Shown: positions 40,396 through 49,773 of the stretch, piece after piece
How positions within the stretch are numbered: the stretch's first letter is position 1
How the letters are laid out: every line of letters begins with the position of its first letter
Source of the DNA: Pseudomonas sp. CBZ-4
Lineage (GTDB): Bacteria; Pseudomonadota; Gammaproteobacteria; Pseudomonadales; Pseudomonadaceae
DNA length: 64,000 bases
NCBI RefSeq assembly: GCF_000346755.1
Contig: NZ_ANNV01000101.1
Coordinates: 100,718-164,717 of the forward strand
Reading direction: 5' to 3'
Program-made: the position numbers and the translations under genes
The notes under the pieces: generated by a model
Told to the model about the DNA's origin: nothing
Seen by the model: only the letters and a program-made list of their open reading frames with translations
Databases searched by the model: none

Positions 40396-41553
40396 ATGCT
40401 GTTCCCCATCCTGCTGCTGTCGGCCGCCGGTTTTACCGTGCTGACCACGGAATTCATCATCGTCGGCCTGCTGCCGTCCATCGCCCGGGACCTGCATGTC
40501 AGCGTGTCCCAGGCCGGGCTGCTGGTGACCTTGTTCGCGTTTACCGTCGCGGCATTCGGGCCGTTTCTCACCGCCTACTGCGCACGTTTCCCACGCAAGC
40601 GCCTGTTTATCAGCATCCTGATCCTGTTCGGCGTGGCCAATACCGTGGCCGCGCTGGCACCGAATATCTGGGTGATGGCCCTGGCGCGGTTGATTCCGGC
40701 GCTGGGCTTGCCGGTGTTCTGGGCCCTGGCCAGTGAAACGGCGGTGGATATCGTCGGCCCGGAATTCGCCGGGCGCGCCATCGAGAAGATTGGCTTCGGC
40801 ATCGTCTGCGCCACGGTGTTCGGCATCCCGGTGGGCACGCTGATCTCGGATATGTTCGGCTGGCGCAGCGCGTTTGCCATCCTCGCGGTCGTGGCGCTGG
40901 CCAAGGCGTTGCTGTTGTTTATCTACCTGCCGGTGACCCAGCCGAAAAACGACCAGGTGTCGCTGCGCTCGCAGTTCAAGATCCTGCGCAACCCGCTGAT
41001 GCAGGGCCATATCCTGTTGTCGATCCTGGTGTTCAGCGGCATGTTCACCGCGTACACCTACCTCGCGGACATCCTCGAGCGCCTGGCCGGCTTTGACGGC
41101 ACGCTGGTGGGCTGGTGCCTGATGGGCTTCGGTGCGGTCGGCTTGCTGGGTAATTCGTTGGGCGGTCGCGCGGTGGATCGCCATCCGCTGATCGCGTCCA
41201 TGGTGTTCTGCGGTTTCATGATTGCAGGCATGGTGGCGCTGGTGCCGGCGATTCACTCCACCATTGGCCTGGCCGCCGCGATGGCGGTGTGGGGCGTGAC
41301 CCAGGCGGCGATGTTCCTGGTCAGCCATGTGCGCCTGATGAAAGCCGCACCCCATGCGCCGGCGTTTGCCGCGTCCCTGAACATCGCCGGGGCCAACCTG
41401 GGGATTGGCCTGGGCGCGCTGGTCGGTGGGCATGTGATCGACACCTTCGGCCTGGGCAGCCTGGGGTTTGCGGCGTCCGGGTTTATCCTGGTGTCGATCC
41501 TGCTGGCACTGTGGCTGATGACTGCCAAGCAGCCGGTCGCAGCCAGCGCCTGA
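40396..41553 (+). CDS. MFS transporter, drug/sugar efflux type
   Basis: A 385-residue 12-helix major facilitator. The helix 1 motif TVLTTEFIIVGLLPSIARDL resembles DHA1/AraJ-like exporters. Motif A lies between helices 2 and 3 (around TAYCARFPRKRLFI). It begins with ATG after TCTGGAGTTTTC. It is convergent with an adjacent regulator on the minus strand, separated by 4 bases. Substrates could be small drugs, sugars or amino acids. Confidence 0.8.
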   Translation: MLFPILLLSAAGFTVLTTEFIIVGLLPSIARDLHVSVSQAGLLVTLFAFTVAAFGPFLTAYCARFPRKRLFISILILFGVANTVAALAPNIWVMALARLIPALGLPVFWALASETAVDIVGPEFAGRAIEKIGFGIVCATVFGIPVGTLISDMFGWRSAFAILAVVALAKALLLFIYLPVTQPKNDQVSLRSQFKILRNPLMQGHILLSILVFSGMFTAYTYLADILERLAGFDGTLVGWCLMGFGAVGLLGNSLGGRAVDRHPLIASMVFCGFMIAGMVALVPAIHSTIGLAAAMAVWGVTQAAMFLVSHVRLMKAAPHAPAFAASLNIAGANLGIGLGALVGGHVIDTFGLGSLGFAASGFILVSILLALWLMTAKQPVAASA

Positions 41554-41557
41554 GGCG

Positions 41558-42460
41558 TCAGGGCAGGGCGGTGAACAACTCCCGCCGTGCCCCTTCGGTA
41601 ATCGCCACGATGCCGGGGTGCTTGACCTTGCGCTCCACCGAGATCGCGTAGAACGACTCGGTCACCGCCGTGGTCTGGCCGATCAGCGCCACGCCGTACT
41701 GGCGCACCACTTCATCGGCAATCACGCTGGGGGCGATAAAGATCCCGCTGCCGGATTGGCCGAATGCCTGCATCAACGCACTGTCGTCGAACTCGCCAAT
41801 GATCTTGGGTTGGATCTGCTGTTCGGCAAACCAGCGCTGCAAGCGGCTGCGCACTACCGTCTCCGCGCCCGGAATCAACAGCGGCGCACCCTGCAAACAC
41901 TGTGGGAAATCGCCGCCATAGCGGTCAGCCAGCGCCTGGGTGGCGAAAAAACTGATGCCACATTCACCCAGTTTCTGGCTGTAGCCCTTGATGTCCAGGT
42001 GCGTCGGCATTGGGCTGTCGGAGATCACCAGATCCAGGCGCTGGATCGCCAGGTCGGCCAGCAGGCGTTCGAGCTTGTCTTCACGGCAGGTGATGCGGAT
42101 CGGCTCGCTCAGTTCCATGGTCGGCGCGATCAGCCGGTAGACGATGGATTTGGGTACCACATCCGCCACCCCGACGCGAAACACGATCTGTTGTTCATTG
42201 GGCTGCGCGCGCAGCATCGCTTCCAATTCATTGCCGGTCTGGAACATCTGTTCGGCGTAGGGCAGGGCCTGGCGCCCGGCCTCGGTCAGTTCCAACTGGC
42301 GGCCGACCCGCTGAAACAGCGCGATACCAAAGGTCTGCTCCAGCAGGCTGATCTGCCCGCTGATGGTCTGGGGCGTGAGGTTCAGTTGCTCACAGGCGCG
42401 CACAATGCTGCCGGTCTTGGCCACGACCCAGAAGTAATGCAGTTGTCGGTAATTGAGCAT
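41558..42460 (-). CDS. nhaR: LysR-family regulator, NhaR-like
   Basis: A 300-residue regulator. The ATG at 42460 (MLNYRQLHYFWVVAKTGSIV) is preferred to a GTG four codons earlier, which lies in the ribosome site GAAGGTAAGC. The helix-turn-helix segment RACEQLNLTPQTISGQISLL is the strongly conserved NhaR form. E. coli NhaR senses Na+ and activates nhaA. Here no antiporter is adjacent, so the target may be elsewhere. Ligand domain is about 90-295. The symbol is by sequence resemblance. Confidence 0.65.
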   Translation of the reverse strand: MLNYRQLHYFWVVAKTGSIVRACEQLNLTPQTISGQISLLEQTFGIALFQRVGRQLELTEAGRQALPYAEQMFQTGNELEAMLRAQPNEQQIVFRVGVADVVPKSIVYRLIAPTMELSEPIRITCREDKLERLLADLAIQRLDLVISDSPMPTHLDIKGYSQKLGECGISFFATQALADRYGGDFPQCLQGAPLLIPGAETVVRSRLQRWFAEQQIQPKIIGEFDDSALMQAFGQSGSGIFIAPSVIADEVVRQYGVALIGQTTAVTESFYAISVERKVKHPGIVAITEGARRELFTALP

Positions 42461-42594
42461 GCTTACCTTCACTTCGTAAAAACCGAAGTATACGCGAGAA
42501 AAATACGAATTTTCCTGAACTGTTCAGCTGCATAGAATGCCTCGCTATCGCGGGGCCACTACTTGGACCCAATGGTTCTAACGAGGAATACATC

Positions 42595-42840
42595 ATGAAA
42601 CTCAATTCCCTGGGCACGGCAGCGTTGCTTGCGCTTTCATTGGTAGTGGTCAGCGGTTGTGACCAGGTCGAAAAAAGCGCGCAGCAGGTGTTGGGCAAGG
42701 CCACCGAATCGGCCAAGCAAGCGATCGACGACACCCACAAAGCCGCCGAGCAGGCGTTGAGTGAAGCGACTCAAGGGCTGATCAAGCCTGAGAAGCAAGA
42801 AGATGAAGCTAATGAAGCTTCCGGCACCAAAGAAACCTAA
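42595..42840 (+). CDS. small lipoprotein
   Basis: An 81-residue lipoprotein. The signal peptide ends in LSLVVVSGC (lipobox SGC, cysteine at 22). The mature part is a charged amphipathic helix with repeating Ala/Lys/Glu (EKSAQQVLGKATESAKQAID). Similar small, Ala-rich lipoproteins precede terC-like genes in Pseudomonas. A TAACGAGGAATACATC sequence gives a strong ribosome site. Role unknown. Confidence 0.75.
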   Translation: MKLNSLGTAALLALSLVVVSGCDQVEKSAQQVLGKATESAKQAIDDTHKAAEQALSEATQGLIKPEKQEDEANEASGTKET

Positions 42841-42868
42841 TTCCCCAGCACAACGTCAGGACTGACCT

Positions 42869-43618
42869 ATGGATTACCTTTTACAACTGGCCGCCAGCCC
42901 CACCGCCTGGGTTGCCCTGGCGACCTTGATCGTCATGGAAATCGTGCTGGGCATCGATAACCTGATCTTCATCTCGATCCTCACCAACAAGCTGCCCGAG
43001 CAGCACCGGGCCAAGGCGCGGCGCATCGGCATCAGCATGGCGCTGGTGTTGCGCCTGGGCCTGTTGAGCACCATTGCGTTCATCGTGCAACTCACCGCGC
43101 CGGTGTTCGAAGTGTTCGGCCAGGCGTTTTCGTGGAAGGACATGATCCTGATCGCCGGCGGCCTGTTCCTGGTCTGGAAGGCCACCACCGAGATCCATCA
43201 CAGCATGGACCCGGAGCCCGAAGAGAAGGCCAGCGTCGGCAACACGGTAGCCATCGGCTTCGCGGCGGCCATCGGGCAGATCCTGTTGCTGGACCTGGTG
43301 TTCTCCATCGACAGCATCATTACCGCCGTGGGCATGACCGAGCACTTGCCGATCATGATCATTGCCGTGGTGACCTCGGTGATCGTGATGCTGGTGGCGG
43401 CTGAACCGCTGGCCAAGTTCATCAACGACAACCCGACCGTGGTGATGCTGGCCCTGGGCTTCCTGATCATGATCGGCATGACATTGATCGCCGAAGGCTT
43501 CGGCGCCCATGTACCGAAAGGCTACGTGTACGCGGCCATGGCGTTCTCGGCGGCGATCGAGTGCTTGAACATCGCCCGACGCAACCGCCACAAGCGCTTG
43601 CTCGCGGCGCGGCAGTAA
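42869..43618 (+). CDS. TerC-family membrane protein
   Basis: A 249-residue integral membrane protein with about seven helices. The conserved motifs are [20 protein letters not shown] (helix 1, with the D-N metal-type site) and [20 protein letters not shown] (helix 5). TerC proteins are associated with tellurite resistance or Mn2+/metal export, and the two acidic motifs are the putative metal site. The C-terminus is basic ([13 protein letters not shown]). The preceding lipoprotein gene is 28 bases upstream. Confidence 0.9.
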   Translation: MDYLLQLAASPTAWVALATLIVMEIVLGIDNLIFISILTNKLPEQHRAKARRIGISMALVLRLGLLSTIAFIVQLTAPVFEVFGQAFSWKDMILIAGGLFLVWKATTEIHHSMDPEPEEKASVGNTVAIGFAAAIGQILLLDLVFSIDSIITAVGMTEHLPIMIIAVVTSVIVMLVAAEPLAKFINDNPTVVMLALGFLIMIGMTLIAEGFGAHVPKGYVYAAMAFSAAIECLNIARRNRHKRLLAARQ

Positions 43619-43632
43619 CCGCAGAAGCACAA

Positions 43633-43717
43633 AGGCCGGCTGCGCTCCCAGGAGCGCAGCCGGCCTGATCGTTCCCACGCTCCGCGTGGGAATGCCGCCC
43701 CGGGCGCTCCGCGCCCC
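43633..43717. repeat. extragenic hairpins: perfect stem plus TTCCCACGCTCCGCGTGGGAA element
   Basis: First a perfect hairpin, AGGCCGGCTGCGCTCC-AG-GAGCGCAGCCGGCCT-like (43633-43666), then the pseudomonad extragenic element with GTTCCCACGC-TCC-GCGTGGGAA (43671-43692) and GGGCGC-TCC-GCGCCC (about 43702-43716). No T-tract, so folding rather than classic termination. Confidence 0.7.
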
Positions 43718-43723
43718 ACGATC

Positions 43724-44425
43724 TTACGATTCGGCGCTGACCTGCGTCGGTTCCGGGCAGGACTCTTCGCCGTTGTTCAAGCCTTGCTTGTAGTTGCGGC
43801 TCAGCAGCGAGGCCTTGCCGTTGTGCCAGGTCAGCGTCAGCACATACAGGGTGTCGTAGTCGCTGCCGGACCAGTCGTCGGTGATGGTGTGCTTTTCGCC
43901 GATCGCTTCACTCGCCACCTTGTTGATCAACTCCGGCAGGTAACCGTGGGACCACGCGGTGTAGATGATGGAGTTGTGGTACTTGTCCTCCACCAGCTCG
44001 TCGGCGAGGGCGCTGGTGTCGTTCGCCGAAAACTTGATGTTCACCGGCAGGCCGAGCTTGATGGCGCTGGGGCTGATGGTCATCAGTGGGCGAATGTAGC
44101 TGTAGGAATTATCGAACTCACCTTCCTCGACATTGCGTGTCGGGTTGGCGGCGAACACAAAGTTGGCCTTGCCGAATTTTTCCGGCAGCACCGTGGCGAG
44201 GTTCATCGCCCGGTTCAGGCCCTGGCAATTGAGTTGGCCCAGGCCGCCGGCGGGTTTTTCGCCGTGGCGCAGGAATACCAGGGTTTGTACGCCGTCTACG
44301 ACTTGTGCACGGCTTTCTCGGGCATCCAGTGTCAGCCCGACAGTGCCGCCAATCAGCAGCAACGGTAAGACAACATAAGAATAGCGCTTGAGATGATGTG
44401 CAACTCGGGCAGCTTTTATATTCAT
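43724..44425 (-). CDS. histidine phosphatase family membrane-anchored protein
   Basis: A 233-residue protein from ATG 44425; the ORF extends 49 codons further, but the segment is not protein-like. Residues about 14-33 (SYVVLPLLLIGGTVGLTL) form a signal anchor. The phosphohistidine motif LRHGEKPAGG (R-H-G) is near residue 53, and TAWSHGYLPELI supplies the second histidine. The rest resembles the phosphoglycerate mutase-like fold. Substrate unknown; it acts in the periplasm. Confidence 0.75.
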   Translation of the reverse strand: MNIKAARVAHHLKRYSYVVLPLLLIGGTVGLTLDARESRAQVVDGVQTLVFLRHGEKPAGGLGQLNCQGLNRAMNLATVLPEKFGKANFVFAANPTRNVEEGEFDNSYSYIRPLMTISPSAIKLGLPVNIKFSANDTSALADELVEDKYHNSIIYTAWSHGYLPELINKVASEAIGEKHTITDDWSGSDYDTLYVLTLTWHNGKASLLSRNYKQGLNNGEESCPEPTQVSAES

Positions 44426-44789
44426 GGTTCCACTTTTCAGTAATGCAACTTTAGCCGAGCACTCCTGATGCGAGGGTCCACTCCTGTGTGATAGCTGGGT
44501 TGTCTTTGTAGCCGTGTGGTCGTTGAGCTTGGAGGATGGGAGTGTTTTTACGTCCTTTGGTTCTATACGCAAAGATGTTTATTCCAGTCTGCCCCTAAGA
44601 ATAGTTGGCAAATGTTGCAAAACGGCATCTACGGGCGAAGTGTTTTTCGGCATGTTTTGGCAGGGGAACCGATATTCAGGGTTTGCCACGTAGTCGTTGT
44701 CACTGGCAGGTGAACTGCCGCCCTGGTGCACCTACGGCTTCCCAATTCAGCCAGTGAGCCTCGTCACTTTTATTGAAGGAAATGAAAAC
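44426..44789. other. non-coding stretch, AT-rich
   Basis: 364 bases with no convincing gene. Frames here are short and lack coding character. It separates the phosphatase gene from the orphan frame at 44790 and is AT-richer than the surroundings. Confidence 0.4.
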
Positions 44790-45044
44790 ATGAATATCGG
44801 CTCGTCTGCAGGCAACCTCTACAGCGCTTTTAACACGATGTCAGCATCAGAAAACGAGGGCGCATCCAGGTCGAAAAGGAGCGCAGAAGGAAATTCCGGC
44901 TCTGATGCGACAAATTGGATTTGCACAGGCCCGAACCCTACCGGGGGGGCAGATAGCACAGCGCACGTCGTGCGCAGCAAAGATCAGCCTGATGCTCGCC
45001 ACGGCAGTTGCTTTCGAGAGGCGACGTTCACCAGGCCCACTTAA
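44790..45044 (+). CDS. orphan small protein, hypothetical
   Basis: 84 residues beginning MNIGSSAGNLYSAFNTMSAS. A TGAAGGAAATGAAAAC sequence precedes the ATG, and a long terminator follows about 60 bases after the stop. The N-terminus is Ser/Asn/Ala-rich and lacks charged residues in the first 20, as type III secreted proteins often do, but no such system is nearby. The rest is polar with three cysteines. Base composition differs from its neighbours. It may be a recently acquired or decaying gene. No family recognised. Confidence 0.4.
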   Translation: MNIGSSAGNLYSAFNTMSASENEGASRSKRSAEGNSGSDATNWICTGPNPTGGADSTAHVVRSKDQPDARHGSCFREATFTRPT

Positions 45045-45100
45045 TCCGCGTCAAAAGCGGATGCGCTACCCGTAGCGGGGCATACCAGCCCTGAAAGGGC

Positions 45101-45147
45101 GCTGAGGGTCAGTCATTGGCCAATGGCTGGCTCTCAGCACCTTTTTT
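45101..45147 (+). terminator. long intrinsic terminator
   Basis: GCTGAGGGTCAGTCATTGG pairs with CCAATGGCTGGCTCTCAGC (two or three G-U pairs), followed by ACC and TTTTTT. A 19-pair stem implies a real upstream transcript. Confidence 0.8.
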
Positions 45148-45240
45148 CTGTTCCGCACAGTCAGTAAGTTGGATCGTTCTATCTGTTTTGTTTACCTTGT
45201 GAACCCTTGCTATTCCAATTTTCAAAGGGAGTTCACTGTT

Positions 45241-45936
45241 ATGTCTCTTTCAAGCTTCCCTATTGCTAAAAAGTGGCCTGCCCAGCATCCCGAGCGCTTG
45301 CAACTGTACTCGCTGCCCACGCCCAACGGGGTAAAAGTCTCGATCATGCTCGAAGAGCTGGGCCTGCCCTACGAGGCGCACAAGGTCAGCTTCGAGACCC
45401 AGGACCAGTTGTCCCCCGAGTTCCTGTCCCTGAACCCCAACAACAAGATCCCTGCGATCATCGACCCGGATGGCCCCGGTGGCGTGCCGCTGGCGCTGTT
45501 CGAGTCTGGCGCGATCCTGATCTACCTGGCGGAGAAAACCAGCCAGTTGCTCGCCGAAGACCCGGCCACCCGCTACGAAACCCTGCAATGGCTGATGTTC
45601 CAGATGGGCGGTATCGGCCCGATGTTTGGCCAGTTGGGCTTCTTCAATAAGTTCGCCGGCAAGGACTACGAGGACAAGCGCCCCCGCGACCGCTACGCCG
45701 CTGAGTCCCGGCGCTTGCTGGGCGTGCTGGAAAAACGCCTGCTGGGCCGCACCTGGATCATGGGTGACGACTACAGCATCGCCGACATCGCCACCTTTCC
45801 ATGGATTCGCAACCTGATCGGCTTCTACGAGTCTGGCGACCTGGTGGGCATCGCCGATTTCCCTAATGTGCTGCGCGCGCTGGATGGCTTTGTCGCCCGG
45901 CCGGCGGTGATCCGTGGCCTGAATATTCCGAGCTGA
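45241..45936 (+). CDS. glutathione S-transferase, Nu-class/YfcG-like
   Basis: A 231-residue two-domain GST. The ATG at 45241 follows AAGGGAGTTCACTGTT; the longer frame is rejected. The thioredoxin-like domain (20-110) has LYSLPTPNGVKVSIMLEELG, with T-P-N in place of Tyr/Ser, and SPEFLSLNPNNKIPAIIDPD with LFESGAILIYLAEKT, the glutathione site pattern of YfcG/YghU. These have disulfide-bond oxidoreductase activity. The C-terminal helical domain ends RPAVIRGLNIPS. It is followed after 3 bases by a PhzF-like gene. Confidence 0.9.
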   Translation: MSLSSFPIAKKWPAQHPERLQLYSLPTPNGVKVSIMLEELGLPYEAHKVSFETQDQLSPEFLSLNPNNKIPAIIDPDGPGGVPLALFESGAILIYLAEKTSQLLAEDPATRYETLQWLMFQMGGIGPMFGQLGFFNKFAGKDYEDKRPRDRYAAESRRLLGVLEKRLLGRTWIMGDDYSIADIATFPWIRNLIGFYESGDLVGIADFPNVLRALDGFVARPAVIRGLNIPS

Positions 45937-45939
45937 CCC

Positions 45940-46782
45940 ATGCCGACCTTTGCTTTCAAACAACTGGATGTCTTCAGCAGCGTCGCGCTCAAGGGCAACC
46001 CCCTGGCGGTGGTGTTGGGCGCTGACAGCCTGACGGACCAGCAGATGGCCGATTTCGCCAACTGGACCAACCTCAGTGAAACCACATTTTTGCTGACACC
46101 CCGTGATCCCCGTGCTGACTACCGGGTGCGAATTTTCACCACCGTGCAGGAACTGCCGTTCGCCGGGCACCCGACGCTGGGCTCATGCCATGCGTGGCTG
46201 CAGGCAGGCGGTGTACCCAAGGGCGAGGACATCATCCAGGAGTGCGAAATCGGCCTGGTGCGCGTGCGCCGCCAGGGCGATGAACTGGCGTTTATTGCGC
46301 CGCCATTATTGCGTGCAGGTCCGGTGGAGGCGCCCGTGCTGGCGCGTGTCTGTCAGGGGTTGGGCTTGAGCGCCGCAGACGTTGTGCGCAGCCAATGGGT
46401 GGACAATGGCGCGGGGTGGCTGGCGCTGATGCTGGCCGATCGTGATCAGGTTCTGGGCCTGCAGCCGGACTATGGGCAATTGCTCGGCCTGGCTGTTGGC
46501 GTGATCGCCCCCTGCGACCCCGTGCGCGACGCGGTGGATACGCAGTTTGAAGTACGCGGCTTCATCGCCGGAGACGGCGCCCCCGAAGACCCGGCCACCG
46601 GCAGCTTGAATGCCGGTATCGCCCAATGGCTGTTGGGCGAAGGCTTGGCGCCTGAGCGCTATGTGGTCAGCCAGGGCACGGCCTTGGGCCGTGCGGGGCG
46701 CATTCGCGTCGAGCGCCAGGGCGATGATGTCTGGGTGGGCGGCGCGGTCGCGGTGTGCATTGAAGGGCGTCTACAGCTCTAG
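45940..46782 (+). CDS. PhzF-family isomerase-like protein
   Basis: A 280-residue protein of the PhzF/diaminopimelate epimerase-like fold. The first half has MPTFAFKQLDVFSSVALKGN and the catalytic glutamate E47 in NLSETTF, with FAGHPTLGSCHAWL. The second half has GAPEDPATGSLNAGIAQWLL. No other phenazine genes are present, so it is probably a general isomerase of unknown substrate rather than PhzF. It is cotranscribed with the GST gene, 3 bases apart. Confidence 0.85.
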   Translation: MPTFAFKQLDVFSSVALKGNPLAVVLGADSLTDQQMADFANWTNLSETTFLLTPRDPRADYRVRIFTTVQELPFAGHPTLGSCHAWLQAGGVPKGEDIIQECEIGLVRVRRQGDELAFIAPPLLRAGPVEAPVLARVCQGLGLSAADVVRSQWVDNGAGWLALMLADRDQVLGLQPDYGQLLGLAVGVIAPCDPVRDAVDTQFEVRGFIAGDGAPEDPATGSLNAGIAQWLLGEGLAPERYVVSQGTALGRAGRIRVERQGDDVWVGGAVAVCIEGRLQL

Positions 46783-46898
46783 ATCAATGAATTGTTACGG
46801 GCCTCGCAATACACTGTTGGGCCCTCGGCGTTTGTGTTGCCTATGCCGGTGGGCATAAGCTTTCGCCCCAAAGTTTTTACCCCTATTTCAGGACCGCC

Positions 46899-47873
46899 AT
46901 GACCAGCCAGTTCCCCCAAGCCCGCCCACGCCGCCTGCGCCGCTCCCCGGAGTTGCGTGGCTTGTTCCAGGAAACCGAGTTCACCCTTAACGACCTGGTA
47001 CTGCCGATCTTTGTCGAAGAAGAAATCGACGACTTCGTGCCGATTACCAGCATGCCGGGCGTGCAGCGTATCCCGGAGAAGAAACTGGCCGCCGAGATCG
47101 AGCGTTACGCCCGCGCCGGCATCAAGTCGGTGATGACCTTTGGCGTGTCCCACCACCTGGACGCCAGCGGCAGCGACACCTGGAAGGAACGTGGCCTGGT
47201 TTCGCGCATGTCCTCGATCATCAAGGACGCCGTGCCGGAGATGATCGTGATGTCCGACACCTGCTTCTGCGAATACACCGACCACGGCCACTGCGGCGTG
47301 ATGCACGGCGCCCACGTTGATAACGACGCGACCCTGGTCAACCTCGGCAAGCAAGCCGTGGCTGCGGCCCGCGCCGGTGCCGATGTGATCGCACCGTCGG
47401 CGGCGATGGATGGCCAGGTCCAGGCTATCCGCCGCGCCCTGGATGATGCCGGTTTCACCCACATTCCGATCATGGCCTACTCCACCAAATTCGCCTCGGC
47501 GCTGTACGGCCCGTTCCGCGAAGCCGGCGGCAGCGCGCTCAAGGGCGACCGCAAAAGCTACCAGATGAACCCGATGAACCGCCGCGAAGCCGTGCGTGAA
47601 TCGCTGCTGGATGAACAGGAAGGCGCGGATGCGCTGATGGTCAAGCCGGCCGGGGCCTACCTCGACATCATCCGCGACATCCGCGAAGCCTCGCGCTTGC
47701 CGGTGGCCGCGTACCAGGTGAGCGGGGAGTACGCGATGATCAAGTTCGGCGCCCAGGCGGGGGCGATCGATGAGGACCGTGTGGTCCGCGAAACCCTTGG
47801 CTCGATCAAACGCGCTGGGGCGGATTTGATTTTCACCTACTTCGCAATGGACCTGGCCTTGGCCGGGATCTAA
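46899..47873 (+). CDS. hemB: delta-aminolevulinic acid dehydratase HemB, zinc-type
   Basis: A 324-residue enzyme condensing two 5-aminolevulinate molecules to porphobilinogen, second step of tetrapyrrole synthesis. Active-site lysines are K197 in YSTKFAS and K249 in LMVKPAGAY. The metal-binding segment [16 protein letters not shown] provides C122, C124 and C132, the same arrangement as E. coli HemB. P. aeruginosa HemB instead has a cysteine-free Mg-type segment, so this is the zinc class, possibly a second paralogue. Almost the whole sequence follows the E. coli type. Confidence 0.95.
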   Translation: MTSQFPQARPRRLRRSPELRGLFQETEFTLNDLVLPIFVEEEIDDFVPITSMPGVQRIPEKKLAAEIERYARAGIKSVMTFGVSHHLDASGSDTWKERGLVSRMSSIIKDAVPEMIVMSDTCFCEYTDHGHCGVMHGAHVDNDATLVNLGKQAVAAARAGADVIAPSAAMDGQVQAIRRALDDAGFTHIPIMAYSTKFASALYGPFREAGGSALKGDRKSYQMNPMNRREAVRESLLDEQEGADALMVKPAGAYLDIIRDIREASRLPVAAYQVSGEYAMIKFGAQAGAIDEDRVVRETLGSIKRAGADLIFTYFAMDLALAGI

Positions 47874-47892
47874 AGATGTAGGAGCTGGTTTG

Positions 47893-47912
47893 TGTGGGAG
47901 CTGGCTCCCACA
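47893..47912. repeat. short REP-like hairpin
   Basis: TGTGGGAGCTGGCTCCCACA, with a partial extra copy of GGAGCTGG just before it. Confidence 0.7.
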
Positions 47913-47932
47913 TAAGCCAGACCCCACCAAGA

Positions 47933-48547
47933 TCAGCGCTGCGCAAACGCCAGGTTCAACCCCAGCCCCGCAAAGGCCGCCGCAAAACTGCGACGCAGCC
48001 AGTTCTGCACCCGTGGTGACTCGAGCACCGCACGCCGAAACACATTGGCCAGCAGGCCATACATCACGAACACCGCGAACGTCATCGCCATGAACACGCC
48101 GCTCAATACCAGCATCTGCACAGTGGGCGCCGTGCTGCCGGGCGCGACGAACTGCGGCAGGAAGGCCAGGAAGAAAATGGTCAGCTTGGGGTTGAGAATG
48201 TTCATCAACAGGCCGCGCAGCATCAGGCTGCGGGCACTGGCGACCACGGGCGTGTCACTGACGGCAAAGGCCGAGCGATCGCGCCAGGTGGCGTAGGCCA
48301 CATACAGCAGGTAGGCGACACCGGCGTACTTGAGCAGGTCGAACGCCAACGCACTGGTGTGCAGCAAGGCGGACAGGCCGAGAATCGAGGCCAGCAGGTG
48401 CGGGATGATCCCGGCAGTGCAGCCCAACGCGGCGAACAGGCTGGCGCGCTTGCCGGCGGTGAGGCCGGTGGACACGGTAAAAATCACCCCGGTGCCGGGA
48501 ATCAGTACGACAATCAGGCAAGTGACGAGAAAATTCAGGCTGAGCAT
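47933..48547 (-). CDS. LysE-family amino acid exporter
   Basis: A 204-residue protein with about six membrane segments. The ATG at 48547 is preferred over TTG three codons earlier because CGGAG lies ten bases before it. Motif: VVLIPGTGVIFTVSTGLTAG (the P-G-x-G helix 1 pattern of RhtB/LysE) and NILNPKLTIFFLAFLPQFV. Function should be export of an amino acid or homoserine lactone. Substrate unknown. Confidence 0.85.
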   Translation of the reverse strand: MLSLNFLVTCLIVVLIPGTGVIFTVSTGLTAGKRASLFAALGCTAGIIPHLLASILGLSALLHTSALAFDLLKYAGVAYLLYVAYATWRDRSAFAVSDTPVVASARSLMLRGLLMNILNPKLTIFFLAFLPQFVAPGSTAPTVQMLVLSGVFMAMTFAVFVMYGLLANVFRRAVLESPRVQNWLRRSFAAAFAGLGLNLAFAQR

Positions 48548-48687
48548 GGCATTCAAACTCCGTGTAGGAATGGTCGATGTCAGATCCTGTCACGATAGCC
48601 GCGGGTTGGCGAGCGCACCCGGTCAGCGAACCCTGGTTACACTTGCGGGTCGATATGCCCGGTCCGTCGTTATTCAAGGAAGCGCCC

Positions 48688-49773
48688 ATGTCCCTACGCC
48701 GCTTGATCCTCTGCCTCACCCCTATGCTGGTAGTGGCCGGTTGCTCCACCGCGCGCGGTCCGCAACAGCCGGAGCGCAACGAAGCCGAAGTGAAGGCGCA
48801 GATCGTGCGCCTGCTGCCGGCGACCGTGGCGGATCGCAAGGGCTGGGCCCAGGACATCTACACCGCCTTCGACACCCAGAAGATCGACCCGAGCACCGAG
48901 AATATCTGCGCGGTACTGGCGGTGACCGAGCAGGAGTCCACCTATCAGGTCGACCCGCCCGTGCCGAACATGGGCAAGATCGCCCAGGACGAAATGCTGC
49001 GCCGCGCCGCCAAGGTGTATGTGCCGGCGGTGGTGGTGCGCACCACCTTGCAATTGCGGTCGCCCACCGGCAAGTCCTACGCCGAACGCCTGAATGCCGC
49101 GCGCACCGAGAAGGACTTGAGCGGCATATTTGACGATTTCATCAGCATGGTGCCGTTGGGCAACACCTTGTTCGGCGGTTTCAACCCCGTACACACCGCA
49201 GGCCCGATGCAAGTCAGCATCGAGTTCGCGCAGAAACAGGCACGGGGTTATCCCTACACGGTGGATGGCACGATCCGACGCGAAGTCTTCACCCGCCGTG
49301 GCGGCATGTACTTTGGCATCGCTCACCTGCTCGGCTACCCGGTGAACTACGATCAACCGCTGTACCGCTTCGCCGACTTCAACGCGGGCTGGTACGCCAG
49401 CCGTAACGCGGCCTTCCAGGCGGCGGTCAGCCGCGTCTCTGGCACCGAGCTGGCGCTGGATGGCGACCTGATTCGCTACGGCTCGTTGCTGCCCGGCACC
49501 ACCGAGCTGGCGGTGCGCTCACTGGGCGCGAAGCTGGACATGCGCAACCCCAGCATCCGCAGCCAGCTGGAGCAGGGCGAGCAGTTGGACTTTGAAGACA
49601 CCACCCTCTACAAACGCGTGTTTGCGCTGGCGGACACCGCGGCCGGCAAGCCGATGCCACGGGCAATCCTGCCGGGCATCGTGCTCAAGAGCCCGAAGAT
49701 CACCCGCAACCTGACCACGGCGTGGTTTGCCAAGCGCGTGGATGAGCGCTATCAGCGCTGCATGAAGCGCTGA
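48688..49773 (+). CDS. DUF1615-family lipoprotein
   Basis: A 361-residue lipoprotein. The ATG at 48688 follows AAGGAAGCGCCC; the longer frame is rejected. The signal peptide MSLRRLILCLTPMLVVAGC ends in a VAGC lipobox. The body matches DUF1615, with motifs such as ENICAVLAVTEQESTYQVDP and AGPMQVSIEFAQK. The E-Q-E-S-T-Y and G-P-M-Q-V patterns are like goose-type lysozyme/transglycosylase folds, so a peptidoglycan role is possible but unproven. Confidence 0.8.
   Translation: MSLRRLILCLTPMLVVAGCSTARGPQQPERNEAEVKAQIVRLLPATVADRKGWAQDIYTAFDTQKIDPSTENICAVLAVTEQESTYQVDPPVPNMGKIAQDEMLRRAAKVYVPAVVVRTTLQLRSPTGKSYAERLNAARTEKDLSGIFDDFISMVPLGNTLFGGFNPVHTAGPMQVSIEFAQKQARGYPYTVDGTIRREVFTRRGGMYFGIAHLLGYPVNYDQPLYRFADFNAGWYASRNAAFQAAVSRVSGTELALDGDLIRYGSLLPGTTELAVRSLGAKLDMRNPSIRSQLEQGEQLDFEDTTLYKRVFALADTAAGKPMPRAILPGIVLKSPKITRNLTTAWFAKRVDERYQRCMKR

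Noticed and set aside
43633..43666. perfect hairpin after the TerC gene as a terminator
   Set aside because: Very stable stem but no T-tract follows; classed as an extragenic repeat.
44516..44713. 65-codon frame before the orphan gene
   Set aside because: Weak start context and no coding character (aromatic/Val/Cys-rich without pattern).
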